Shown here: in pieces, positions 1 to 8,116 of the stretch | Position numbering within the stretch: position 1 is the stretch's first letter | How the letters are laid out: each line of letters starts with the position of its first letter | Assembly (NCBI GenBank): GCA_030835025.1 | Contig: JAUQWS010000023.1 | Span: 1-64,000 of the forward strand | Reading direction: 5' to 3' | Length of the DNA: 64,000 nt | Source: Ignavibacteria bacterium | GTDB lineage: Bacteria > Bacteroidota > Ignavibacteria > Tepidaquicellales > OLB5 | Made by a program: the position numbers and the translations under genes | Notes under the pieces: model-generated | What the model saw: the letters and a program-made list of their open reading frames with translations, nothing else | The model's database searches: none | What the model was told of the DNA's origin: nothing

Positions 1-422
1 TGAAAGACGCAATGCCCGAAGAACTGAGCCGGGTGAAGTCAAACCTTATAGTTATTCCATTATATGGAAATGTCGCAGCCGGTGAACCCGTTTTTGCAGA
101 TAATAATATCGAAGGATACATAGCCGTAGAAAAGCCCAAACGCGTAAAGGGTGACCTGTTTTCAGTAACTGTCCGCGGTGATAGTATGATAGATAAGAAA
201 ATTGTTGAGCTTGATAAGCTGATAATAAGGAAACAGGAAACGGCCAATGACGGAGAGATAGTTGTAGCGCTGCTGGATGATGAAGTCACCGTGAAAGTTT
301 TTAAGAAGAACGGGGGTGACCCGTACCTTCAGCCCGCAAACAATAAATATGACCCGATCCGCAGACCATTCAGGATACTGGGTGTCGTAGTTGGGCTGGT
401 GAGGGATTATACACTGCATTAG
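1..422 (+). CDS. lexA: LexA repressor, C-terminal part (5' end outside window)
   Basis: Repressor/autoprotease of the SOS regulon, family S24; only the C-terminal half is visible because the frame is open to the left edge. An ATG at position 12 exists but is probably internal, since the N-terminal winged-helix DNA-binding domain would lie upstream. Seen: an Ala-Gly self-cleavage site in 'VAAGEP', the nucleophile serine in 'RGDSMI', and the general-base lysine in 'DEVTVKVFKK', in the correct order and spacing. The next gene is a Y-family polymerase about 120 bp downstream, so this looks like a damage-response pair. A short UmuD-like protein is the alternative; the upstream sequence would decide it. 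Confidence 0.85.
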   Translation, partial: KDAMPEELSRVKSNLIVIPLYGNVAAGEPVFADNNIEGYIAVEKPKRVKGDLFSVTVRGDSMIDKKIVELDKLIIRKQETANDGEIVVALLDDEVTVKVFKKNGGDPYLQPANNKYDPIRRPFRILGVVVGLVRDYTLH

Positions 423-499
423 GATTCGCTTCAAAGATATTTCTTTAGAAGTGTCAAAATTTTAGGCCGCACTTACCGGGAAATCTTCAAATTCTTCCC

Positions 500-522
500 T
501 CCCTCTCCTTCAAGGAGAGGGA
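500..522. repeat. Palindromic intergenic repeat unit
   Basis: Perfect 11-bp inverted repeat (TCCCTCTCCTT / AAGGAGAGGGA) around a single C, between lexA and the polymerase gene, followed by a G-rich tail. There is no T-run, so it is not a classical terminator. It looks like a dispersed intergenic palindrome. Confidence 0.6.
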
Positions 523-545
523 GACGGAGGGTAAGGTTAAGCTTC

Positions 546-1862
546 ATGAACACAAATAAGAACAACGGAAAATTAAGCTCTTCATACTTTATCCCAAGAG
601 AGGCATCGCGCTCTTCACAGATATTCAAGCGAATCAGGATGATGCCGATGTATTCTTTTCCCCATCACAGGGATTTTGACTACAAGCGCACAGAAATCCG
701 CAATAAATATTTCATACATCTCGATCTGGATGCCTTTTTTGCTCAGGTCGAGCAGCGCGATAATCCGAAACTTCGGGGAAAACCTGTTTCAGTCGGCGGC
801 GGCTCAGGCAATAAGGGAATTGTAATGACTGCCAGTTACGAGGCACGGACTTACGGAGTTGATATCGGAATGTCTGTAGTAGATGCAAGAAGGCTTTGCC
901 CCGATCTGATCTCACTTCCGTCATACGGCACAAAGTACGAAGCAGTTCTGCAGAACATCCTGTTTCATATAGGCAAGCTTTTGCCGGAAGACTGCATAGA
1001 ACAGTATAGTGTTGATGAATGTTTCCTTGATATCACTCCCGTTGCGCCGGATTATTTCCAGGCGGCAAAGTTTGCATGGAAGATCAAAAAGCTCATCCGT
1101 GATGTTGAAAATCTTACCGCAACCGTGGGACTATCATACAACAAATCATTTGCAAAAATGGCAACTAAGCTCAACAAACCCGATGGGCTGACAATTGTGA
1201 GAGAAGAGAACAAAAACATCATAGATGACCTGCCCGTAAGAAAGATGTGGGGGATCGGCAGAAGAATGGAGATCAGAATGCAATCACTCGGCATAAACAC
1301 AATTGGCCAGCTTGCCGCCTCAAGCATTCATACCGTACATAAGGAGTTCGGCATTAACGGAGTAATGCTCCGCAAGATAGCCCGCGGCGAAGATACAAGC
1401 AAAATAGCGCAGTATGTTGAGCATGTCGAAAAGTCATTTAACCACAACCATACTCTATCGGATGCGATCTATGAAGAAAACCGTGCAGTGGATGAAATAA
1501 AGCGTATGACTGAATATGTGTGCCGAAGAATGCGGGCCAAAGACCTCATCACCGACCACGTTGCTCTTACGGTGAGGTTTGAAGACCTTGGTTACCGCGG
1601 CGGCAAAGTAAGGCTTGGGCATCCAACCAACAGTGAAAAAGAATTGTTTCACAATGCTATCGGGATTTACAAACAGCTTCCCCAGCCTGACTGGAATCAC
1701 AAGATAAGGACTTTCGGCATTTCGGTATTTCAGCTGCATAAAGTCTCAGCCTACAATCTTGACTTTTTTAACCGCGATCACTTGATCCCCTTCAGGCAGA
1801 TTGACCAGATAAAAGACAGGTACGGCGAAAATATTATAAGGCTTGGACTCGGCAACAGCTAA
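546..1862 (+). CDS. dinB: Y-family DNA polymerase (DinB/Pol IV type)
   Basis: Translesion DNA polymerase that copies damaged templates at low fidelity. Seen: the first catalytic aspartates in 'HLDLDAFFAQVEQ', the 'YSVDECFLD' catalytic motif, a helix-hairpin-helix region near 'WGIGRRM', and a little-finger domain ending near 'QIDQIKDRYG'. 'NLDFF' near the C-terminus could be a clamp-binding peptide. The protein has about 50 residues before the usual 'IHLDLDAFF' start; internal ATGs at 639, 642 and 648 are alternative starts. Placement after lexA suggests SOS control, although no operator is obvious to me in the 123-bp gap, which holds a palindromic repeat. UmuC is the alternative subfamily. 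Confidence 0.9.
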   Translation: MNTNKNNGKLSSSYFIPREASRSSQIFKRIRMMPMYSFPHHRDFDYKRTEIRNKYFIHLDLDAFFAQVEQRDNPKLRGKPVSVGGGSGNKGIVMTASYEARTYGVDIGMSVVDARRLCPDLISLPSYGTKYEAVLQNILFHIGKLLPEDCIEQYSVDECFLDITPVAPDYFQAAKFAWKIKKLIRDVENLTATVGLSYNKSFAKMATKLNKPDGLTIVREENKNIIDDLPVRKMWGIGRRMEIRMQSLGINTIGQLAASSIHTVHKEFGINGVMLRKIARGEDTSKIAQYVEHVEKSFNHNHTLSDAIYEENRAVDEIKRMTEYVCRRMRAKDLITDHVALTVRFEDLGYRGGKVRLGHPTNSEKELFHNAIGIYKQLPQPDWNHKIRTFGISVFQLHKVSAYNLDFFNRDHLIPFRQIDQIKDRYGENIIRLGLGNS

Positions 1863-1882
1863 ACTCATAATTACGCTTTACA

Positions 1883-1913
1883 TTGATAGTTACTCCGATT
1901 ATTGATATTTTTG
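1883..1913 (+). promoter_or_regulatory. Bacteroidota-type promoter
   Basis: TTG at 1883-1885, a 20-nt spacer, and TATTTTTG (TAnnTTTG) at 1906-1913. The expected start of transcription lies about 30 nt before the lipoprotein ATG at 1952. Its position argues against the longer TTG start at 1883. Confidence 0.55.
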
Positions 1914-1951
1914 CAGTAATTGTTAAATTTTTAATCATTCCTTCTATCACT

Positions 1952-2635
1952 ATGCAAAATCTTAAGTTCCTGTTATTATTTATTGTTCCTGCCCTGCTTT
2001 TCGTAGGCTGTTCAAAAGAATCTGAAGATTCTATTCTGCTGAGCGGGAAAACCAAAATGGAAGAAGCCAAGAAGTTTGAATCCGAGAACAAGCTTGATGA
2101 TGCAAAAAGAACATTTGGCGAAGCGATCGAGATTTACAAAAGATTCCTTACTGAATACCCTAATTCTGCTAAAGCACCGGAAGTTTACAGCAGTATAGCA
2201 AAAGTATATGTTGATAACCTGAAGGATTATTCCAATGCCATTAAGTATTACGGTGAACTTTCCGCAAAACATCCCACAACCAAAGAATCGAAATACGGAA
2301 TGTTCATGATAGCATTCATCTACGATGAGATGCTTAAGGATAAAGAGAAAGCGAAAGAAAACTACAGGAAATTCCTTGATAAGTACCCAAAGGATGAAGA
2401 CCCGAATGAGAAAATGAGCGAATCAGCAAGAATGATGCTGCAAATGCTCGATGAGAACCGTTCCATTGAAGATATTATCAAGAATACTCAGAAAGATTCC
2501 GTAAAGACCGAAAAGAAGGATGACGGAAAACCGAAGAAGGAAGAGCCAAAGAAAGACGTAAAGAAATCAGAGGACAAACCAAAAGATACTGACGTAAAGA
2601 CTCCGGCAGAAGATAACGACACAAAAAAGCAATAG
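1952..2635 (+). CDS. TPR-repeat outer-membrane lipoprotein
   Basis: 227-residue lipoprotein. The start at 1952 gives a clean signal peptide with lipobox 'LLFVGC'; the longer TTG start at 1883 would add 23 residues that overlap the promoter. After the lipidated cysteine come helical TPR-like repeats (for example the segment around 'YSNAIKYYGELSAKHP' and 'AKENYRKFLDKYP'), like BamD/YbgF-type tetratricopeptide lipoproteins. The last ~60 residues are a low-complexity Lys/Glu/Asp/Pro tail, probably disordered. Family knowledge suggests a scaffold in the envelope, but no partner is encoded next to it and the specific role is unknown. Confidence 0.75.
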   Translation: MQNLKFLLLFIVPALLFVGCSKESEDSILLSGKTKMEEAKKFESENKLDDAKRTFGEAIEIYKRFLTEYPNSAKAPEVYSSIAKVYVDNLKDYSNAIKYYGELSAKHPTTKESKYGMFMIAFIYDEMLKDKEKAKENYRKFLDKYPKDEDPNEKMSESARMMLQMLDENRSIEDIIKNTQKDSVKTEKKDDGKPKKEEPKKDVKKSEDKPKDTDVKTPAEDNDTKKQ

Positions 2636-2704
2636 CGGCGTTCTTTTATTCAGAAACATAATAGCCTGCTGAAGAGTTAAATTAAGTAACCAAAGTGAGA
2701 TCTA

Positions 2705-3679
2705 TTGCAGGCAGATTTTAAAAAATACCTTCAACCCTCGGTCATATCACGCCTGGCAAATATTGAACTGAAAGCCAAGTTTGTTGTTGAGGGTTTTATA
2801 GCAGGGCTGCATAAAAGCCCTTACCACGGATTCAGCGTTGAGTTTGCTGAGCACCGCCAATATATGCCGGGTGATGACCTGAAGTACCTTGACTGGAAGG
2901 TCCTGGGGAGAACTGACCGGTATTACATTAAACAATTCGAAGAAGAGACAAACCTTAAATCATACCTAATTGTTGATTCCAGCAAATCGATGTCATTTAA
3001 ATCAGCTGATTCAAAGCTGTCCGCTCTTTCGCCTTTAAGAAAGATATTCAGAAAGAAAGAAGACATTCCGGTTTCTTCCAAAAGTACTATTTCTAAACTG
3101 GAGTATTCAACATATCTTGCGGCATCTCTTGCAGTGCTAATGCATTTTCAGAAAGATGCAACCGGGCTGGCAATCTACGAGGAAAGTATTAAGACATTTA
3201 TACCGCCTAAAGCAACGAGCCAGAACCTCAAACAGATCCTCAGTAAACTATCTTCAATTGAACCATCGGGAAAAACAAATACTGCCGGCGCACTTAATTC
3301 CGTAGCAGAAAGGATCAAAAGGCGCGGACTTGTAATAATTTTCAGTGATCTGTTTGACGACCAGAACGCAGTCATAAATGCACTTAAGCATTTCAGGTAT
3401 AAACGAAACGAAGTCATCGTTTTCCAGGTGCTGGACCCTCTTGAAATGAGCTTCGCAATTGATTCACCAACACTTTTCAAGGATATGGAAACAGGCAAGG
3501 AAATGATATCGCAGCCTATTTCGGTCATCAACTCATACCATGATGCCGTCAAGGAGTTTGTTCAGAAGTACAAGTCAGAGTGTCTTTCCAATAACATCGA
3601 TTATACGCTGATATCCACAGAAACACCCTTTGATATTGCGCTGCTTGAATATCTGAACAAGCGAAAACGGCTTAATTAA
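2705..3679 (+). CDS. DUF58 domain protein
   Basis: DUF58 family protein of 324 residues with a TTG start. Seen: the family signature 'YMPGDDLKYLDWK' at residues 53-65, and a MIDAS-like 'DSSKSM' at 91-96 starting a von Willebrand A-like fold. DUF58 proteins are usually encoded next to MoxR AAA+ ATPases and take part in chaperone-like or metal-insertion systems. No MoxR gene is in this window, so the partner must be elsewhere. The gap to the preceding lipoprotein is about 70 bp, so co-transcription is possible. Confidence 0.8.
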   Translation: MQADFKKYLQPSVISRLANIELKAKFVVEGFIAGLHKSPYHGFSVEFAEHRQYMPGDDLKYLDWKVLGRTDRYYIKQFEEETNLKSYLIVDSSKSMSFKSADSKLSALSPLRKIFRKKEDIPVSSKSTISKLEYSTYLAASLAVLMHFQKDATGLAIYEESIKTFIPPKATSQNLKQILSKLSSIEPSGKTNTAGALNSVAERIKRRGLVIIFSDLFDDQNAVINALKHFRYKRNEVIVFQVLDPLEMSFAIDSPTLFKDMETGKEMISQPISVINSYHDAVKEFVQKYKSECLSNNIDYTLISTETPFDIALLEYLNKRKRLN

Positions 3680-3757
3680 ACCTTTCCTGTTAAAAAGTGT
3701 CTAACCTTTAGAATTGCATAATTTTACACATAAACGCATATTTTGCGGAGTAATATT

Positions 3758-4768
3758 TTGAAAAAATTCTCTAAAATAGGGTTTATTCTCTTCATCCTTC
3801 CTTATATCACTATATATTCCCAGGATCAGGACAGCCTGCTTGAAAAGATCAAAGATATTGATATTTCGTTTAATGAACCTGTTGAAGCTGAGGAAAATCT
3901 CTATCTCAACACGGTTTCATTTCAGTCGTTTTATGACGTACTTTCCCCGATGGGCGAATGGATTCAGATAACGAAAGAGGAAATAGATGAAGAGTTGGGT
4001 GACGGTGAAGGACAGTCATTTTCTTCTTTGAATACAGATGATCCAACAGTTTTCATATGGAAACCCAGTACAGAATCCGGCTGGAAACCATACGTTAATG
4101 GCAAATGGGAATATACAGACCATGGGTGGCTGTGGATATCAAGTGACAAGTGGGGCAACACCACTTATAATTACGGCAGGTGGTGGAATTCCCCCAAATA
4201 CGGATGGGTTTGGATGCCCGGTTACACCTGGGCTCCGGCGTGGGTAAGCTGGCGGCTTGATAATAACGGCAATCATTTGGGTTGGGTAGCACTTAACCCA
4301 AAAGCAAAATGGAGCAGTGAAACCGGGATAACGAATGAGAATTACAGATACAAAAACAGCGATGCAGACTGGGTATTTGTAAATACCGGTAATTTTGGTG
4401 ATGAATTAAGTACGTCAAGGATAGTTTCCTCAAGCGAGAACACTGCACTTGTACAGAATTCATCCAGAATAACTGACCTGAGAGCTGAAGATGACATTAT
4501 TACGAATAATGGTCCGGATGTTGTTAAGATCGAAGAAAAGACAGGGAAAAAATTCCAAAGAAAAAGACTCCGTTTTCAGAAAGGCAGAGACAATGCTTTG
4601 ATAGGGAGCAACGAAATTATAATCGTAAAAGAGAAATTCAACAAACGAAGTGAAGTACAGGATGAAAAGAACATTATCGACAAGCCAAAAAAATACAAGA
4701 AGAGCGAAAGAGTAAGGAAAATGCTCAAAAAGCGTTTGGGGCACAAAAAAAGATCCGGTAGAGAATAA
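3758..4768 (+). CDS. DUF6600-like secreted tryptophan-rich protein
   Basis: 336-residue exported protein. I chose the TTG at 3758 because a good ribosome binding site (GCGGAG, 3745-3750) lies 7 nt before it, and this start gives a compact signal peptide ending 'YSQ'. The central part is rich in Trp/Gly/Tyr repeats such as 'GWKPYVNGKWEYTDHGW', 'YGRWWNSPKYGWVWMPG' and 'WAPAWVSWR', which match the DUF6600 / YXWXXP-type envelope proteins. The C-terminal ~100 residues are strongly basic (Lys/Arg-rich). The function of the family is not established. A terminator follows. Confidence 0.65.
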   Translation: MKKFSKIGFILFILPYITIYSQDQDSLLEKIKDIDISFNEPVEAEENLYLNTVSFQSFYDVLSPMGEWIQITKEEIDEELGDGEGQSFSSLNTDDPTVFIWKPSTESGWKPYVNGKWEYTDHGWLWISSDKWGNTTYNYGRWWNSPKYGWVWMPGYTWAPAWVSWRLDNNGNHLGWVALNPKAKWSSETGITNENYRYKNSDADWVFVNTGNFGDELSTSRIVSSSENTALVQNSSRITDLRAEDDIITNNGPDVVKIEEKTGKKFQRKRLRFQKGRDNALIGSNEIIIVKEKFNKRSEVQDEKNIIDKPKKYKKSERVRKMLKKRLGHKKRSGRE

Positions 4769-4795
4769 CACCTGAATTTATCAGTTTGGGCACAA

Positions 4796-4821
4796 AATCC
4801 CGTTTAATGCGGGATTTTTTT
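4796..4821 (+). terminator. Rho-independent terminator
   Basis: AATCCCG stem, TTTAATG loop region, CGGGATT stem followed by a run of Ts; ends the DUF6600-like gene. Confidence 0.8.
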
Positions 4822-4869
4822 ATTACAAGTACTTGTTTTAAATTGATATGTATGTGGCATTTAATGAGA

Positions 4870-4900
4870 TTGTTACAAATGAATTTTTCAGATAAGTTTG
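4870..4900 (+). promoter_or_regulatory. Bacteroidota-type promoter, possibly leaderless
   Basis: TTG at 4870-4872, a 20-nt spacer, and TAAGTTTG at 4893-4900. The start codon at 4906 is only 5 nt further on, so the transcript would begin at or next to the ATG. Confidence 0.5.
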
Positions 4901-4905
4901 CACCT

Positions 4906-6981
4906 ATGAAAATATTTCTGATATTGTTTTTCACTTTCGGAGTTTGTGTGTTCTCACAGAATCTGCATCAGCGGTTTGAGGGAATACCCTTTTCTATCAA
5001 TTCAGCAACTCCGCAAAGTCCTTTTAACGGAGGGATTGAAATTCCCCGCTACCAGTTCACCAATATTGACGGGGATGGTGATCTTGACCTATTTGTTTTC
5101 GATAAAGATACAACTCTGAACTTTTACAGGAACGAGGGCAGTGCTTCTGTCCCCCTGTTCAGGCTAAACAGTGTTCGCTACCAGAATTTAAATATCAGGA
5201 ATTGGTTCTCATTTGCAGATCTTGACGGCGATAACGACAAAGATCTCTTCTGCGGCGGAGATTCACAGCACGTAAGGTATTATAAGAATGTGGGCAGTGT
5301 CTCAAGCCCGGTCTTCCAGCTCCAGACATATGGTGTGAGAACCAACCTGAACCAGTTTATGGATAGCGAAGCAGCGAGTGTCCCGGTACTGGTCGATATC
5401 GATGCAGATGGTGACCTGGATTTTTTTACAGGTAGTTCTTCGGGCAAAATAACTTTTTATCAGAATACAGGAAGCAGTACAAACTTTGTATTCACATTTG
5501 TAACGGATTTCTACAAGAATATAGAGATTATCGGCGGAGCAGATGAGCTGCGACACGGAGCAGATGAACTTCGCCACGGAGCAAGCTCTATTACTTTTGC
5601 TGATATAGACGGCGATAATGATAAAGACCTTTATTGGGGCGACCTTTTCGGATACAGTATATATTTCATTAAGAATACCGGTACTGCGCAGAACTTCGAC
5701 TGGAATTTCATTGATACAACTTCTCCTGAACCGAATCCGTATTATTCAGGCGGCTTTAACATGCCGGGCATTTACGACATAAATAACGACGGAAGAAATG
5801 ATTTTTTCATCGGAGTACTTATCGGCTCCAAATCGATTGATAATTTCGTTTATTACCGCAATGATGGACCAATAAACACTCCGGTGTTTACAAAAGTAAC
5901 CGATAATTTCATTCTCTCAGCTGATATTGGTTCCTACAGCTACCCCGCTGCTGCCGATATTGATAATGACAATGATAAGGACCTGTTTATCGGATGTGAT
6001 CATTCCGTTGCCTTTTTCAGGAATACGGGAACTGCAAGTGCACCTGCATATACACTTGAAAACGACAGCCTGCCGCTTAACATTTCGAATTTCAATTATG
6101 CTCCTGCTGTTGCCGATCTGGATGGTGACGGCAAGAAAGATCTGGTTGTTGGATATTACGCGAGTGCGAGGCTGAAATTCTTCAAAAACACCGGTTCAGT
6201 GACAAATCCGGCTTTCACTTATCAAAGTTCGCAAATGGATACCATGAACCTGCAGCAGTCAAGCGCACCGGTTCTGGCTGATCTTGATAATGACGGCGAC
6301 CTTGATATTCTTGCGGGAAACTCAAGCGGAAGATTGACATATTACAGGAATAATGGTAATGCTTCTTCATTCAATTTTCAATTCATAACAAATAACTATT
6401 TAGGGGCATCGGTTGGCAATGATGCCGCACCTTCGCTTGGTGATCTGGATGGAGATGGTGACCTTGACCTCCTGATAGGAAACCGTACCGGATCAATACA
6501 TTTCTACAGAAATACAGGTACACCTTCATCACCCGCTTTTGCGTTTGTAACAAACAATTATGCAGGGATAAATACGTATCAAAACGCTGTACCCTGCATA
6601 ATTGATATCAATAATGATACTGACCCGGATCTGTTTATTGGTAACACAAAAGGCGGACTCTATTTCTATGAGAACTGGGACGTTTTCGGCATACAACAGA
6701 CGGGCAGCGAAATTCCTGATAGTTACAAACTGTTTCAGAATTATCCAAATCCGTTCAATCCAATGACAAATGTCAAAATCCAAATGCCAAATAATGGTTT
6801 TGTGAACCTCATAGTTTATGACATAACAGGAAAAGTAGCTGCTGTATTGGTTAATGAAGAGTTGAATGCCGGAGAATATAGTGTGGATTTTGACGCATCT
6901 TATTTGGCAAGCGGCATCTATTTTTACAGGTTTACAGCCGGTGATTATTCCGAAGCAAGGAAAATGGTCCTGGTAAAATAG
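4906..6981 (+). CDS. Secreted FG-GAP/VCBS propeller protein with T9SS sorting domain
   Basis: 691-residue exported protein. The start at 4906 opens directly with a signal peptide ending 'CVFSQ'; the longer frame from 4786 runs through the preceding terminator and the promoter, so I reject it. Seen: eight or more FG-GAP/VCBS repeats with Ca-binding loops such as 'DIDGDNDKDLY', 'DLDNDGDLDIL' and 'DLDGDGDLDLL', i.e. an integrin-like beta-propeller. The last ~80 residues are a type IX sorting domain ('NYPNPFNP', 'SGIYFYRF', 'KMVLVK'). Likely attached to or released from the cell surface; ligand unknown. An in-frame 21-bp tandem duplication interrupts one blade (see repeat at 5536). Confidence 0.85.
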   Translation: MKIFLILFFTFGVCVFSQNLHQRFEGIPFSINSATPQSPFNGGIEIPRYQFTNIDGDGDLDLFVFDKDTTLNFYRNEGSASVPLFRLNSVRYQNLNIRNWFSFADLDGDNDKDLFCGGDSQHVRYYKNVGSVSSPVFQLQTYGVRTNLNQFMDSEAASVPVLVDIDADGDLDFFTGSSSGKITFYQNTGSSTNFVFTFVTDFYKNIEIIGGADELRHGADELRHGASSITFADIDGDNDKDLYWGDLFGYSIYFIKNTGTAQNFDWNFIDTTSPEPNPYYSGGFNMPGIYDINNDGRNDFFIGVLIGSKSIDNFVYYRNDGPINTPVFTKVTDNFILSADIGSYSYPAAADIDNDNDKDLFIGCDHSVAFFRNTGTASAPAYTLENDSLPLNISNFNYAPAVADLDGDGKKDLVVGYYASARLKFFKNTGSVTNPAFTYQSSQMDTMNLQQSSAPVLADLDNDGDLDILAGNSSGRLTYYRNNGNASSFNFQFITNNYLGASVGNDAAPSLGDLDGDGDLDLLIGNRTGSIHFYRNTGTPSSPAFAFVTNNYAGINTYQNAVPCIIDINNDTDPDLFIGNTKGGLYFYENWDVFGIQQTGSEIPDSYKLFQNYPNPFNPMTNVKIQMPNNGFVNLIVYDITGKVAAVLVNEELNAGEYSVDFDASYLASGIYFYRFTAGDYSEARKMVLVK
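5536..5577. repeat. In-frame 21-bp tandem repeat inside a coding sequence
   Basis: Two imperfect 21-nt units (5536-5556 and 5557-5577), both encoding 'GADELRH'-like peptides, placed between blades of the FG-GAP protein. Remaining blades have no such insert. Confidence 0.7.
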
Positions 6982-6998
6982 AATTCCGAAGATATAAT

Positions 6999-7034
6999 TC
7001 CCCTCTTTACAGGGGTGGCCGAAGGCCGGAGTGT
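6999..7034. repeat. Intergenic double-hairpin repeat
   Basis: CCCCT...AGGGG stem followed directly by GGCC-GAA-GGCC, between convergent genes (the FG-GAP protein and dapA). It may double as a transcription stop, but it lacks a T-run and looks like a dispersed palindromic unit. Confidence 0.5.
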
Positions 7035-7062
7035 GCCAAAACCTGATATCAATTCAATGCAA

Positions 7063-7947
7063 TCAAACCAGTTTCAGTTCCTTTAGAACATTCTTCAGTT
7101 TATCACTGTTAACTTTCGACATCTTGGTTAGCGGAAGCCTCAAAGTATCTTCCATCATACCCATCATATGCATTGCCGCTTTGACGGGTATTGGATTTGA
7201 TTCAAAAAAGTTAGCCCTCATCAGGTCAAACAGTTTGTAATGCAAATCCCGTGCCTTAGTAAGGTCACCTTTCAGGGCATATCTTACCATATCGCTGAAT
7301 TCCTTTGGCACTTCATTTGAAATAACGCTTATCACCCCGTCGCCGCCCGAGGTAACTATTGGGAGAGTCTGGGAATCCTCGCCTGAAAGTACTGAAAAAT
7401 CTTTCGGTGCATGTTTGATTATCTGCATAACTTGTTCAAGATTGCCGGAAGCCTCTTTTATAGCAATTACCTGTTCTACTTCCTCAGCCAGCCTCAGCGC
7501 AGTTTCTGCGAGCATGTTAGAGGATGTCCGGCCGGGCACATTATAAAGCACGACTTTAACGTCACACTCTTCGGCAATCTTCCGGAAATGCTGGAAGAAT
7601 CCTTCCTGCGTAGGCTTGTTATAATACGGGCCCACAAGCAGAACCGTATCAATTCCGATCTCTTTTGCGTCGTGAGTAAGCTCTATGGAATCATTAGTTG
7701 AATTTGTGCCGGTACCTGCAATTACGGGAACCCGCTCGGCCGCCTGCTCGAAGACTATCTGTATGACACGGCGTCTTTCATCGCGAGTCATTGTGGCTGA
7801 TTCACCGGTTGAACCGCACGGAACTAGAAATTCGATCTTGTTCTTTATCTGCCAGTCAACCAGCTTACGCAGTGACTGCTCGTCTATTGTGCCGTTTTTC
7901 TTGAAAGGAGTAACTAATGCTGTACCGGTACCCTGAAGTTTTGCCAT
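7063..7947 (-). CDS. dapA: 4-hydroxy-tetrahydrodipicolinate synthase
   Basis: Cytosolic enzyme that condenses pyruvate with aspartate semialdehyde, the first committed step to diaminopimelate and lysine. Full family length (294 residues). Seen: 'GSTGES' with Thr47, Tyr135 and Arg140 of 'YNVPGRTSSN', and the Schiff-base lysine Lys164 in 'AIKEASG'. It is flanked by its own promoter (7971-8001) and by the terminator of the upstream lpxD block, so it is probably a single-gene transcript. No Shine-Dalgarno sequence is visible. Confidence 0.95.
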   Translation of the reverse strand: MAKLQGTGTALVTPFKKNGTIDEQSLRKLVDWQIKNKIEFLVPCGSTGESATMTRDERRRVIQIVFEQAAERVPVIAGTGTNSTNDSIELTHDAKEIGIDTVLLVGPYYNKPTQEGFFQHFRKIAEECDVKVVLYNVPGRTSSNMLAETALRLAEEVEQVIAIKEASGNLEQVMQIIKHAPKDFSVLSGEDSQTLPIVTSGGDGVISVISNEVPKEFSDMVRYALKGDLTKARDLHYKLFDLMRANFFESNPIPVKAAMHMMGMMEDTLRLPLTKMSKVNSDKLKNVLKELKLV

Positions 7948-7970
7948 AACAATTTGCTATTAATATTTTA

Positions 7971-8001
7971 CAAATTTACTTTTAATAATGAACTTAAACA
8001 A
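7971..8001 (-). promoter_or_regulatory. Bacteroidota-type promoter for dapA
   Basis: On the minus strand: TTG (8001-7999), a 20-nt spacer, TAAATTTG (7978-7971), then a 23-nt leader to the dapA ATG. Confidence 0.6.
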
Positions 8002-8041
8002 ATTAGAAAATAATATTGCAGCAATTTCAATTTCTGAAACG

Positions 8042-8068
8042 TAAAAAAGGCGTCCCATCGGAACGCCT
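8042..8068 (-). terminator. Rho-independent terminator after lpxD
   Basis: AGGCGT / ACGCCT stem with a run of Ts on the minus strand; ends the envelope block. Confidence 0.75.
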
Positions 8069-8116
8069 CTATAATTACATTTCTATCTGGTCAAAAAAAC
8101 CTAAGAAAACTCTACT

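Noticed and set aside
4786-4905. Longer start for the FG-GAP protein at 4786
   Set aside because: It runs through the terminator of the previous gene and the promoter, and would bury the signal peptide.
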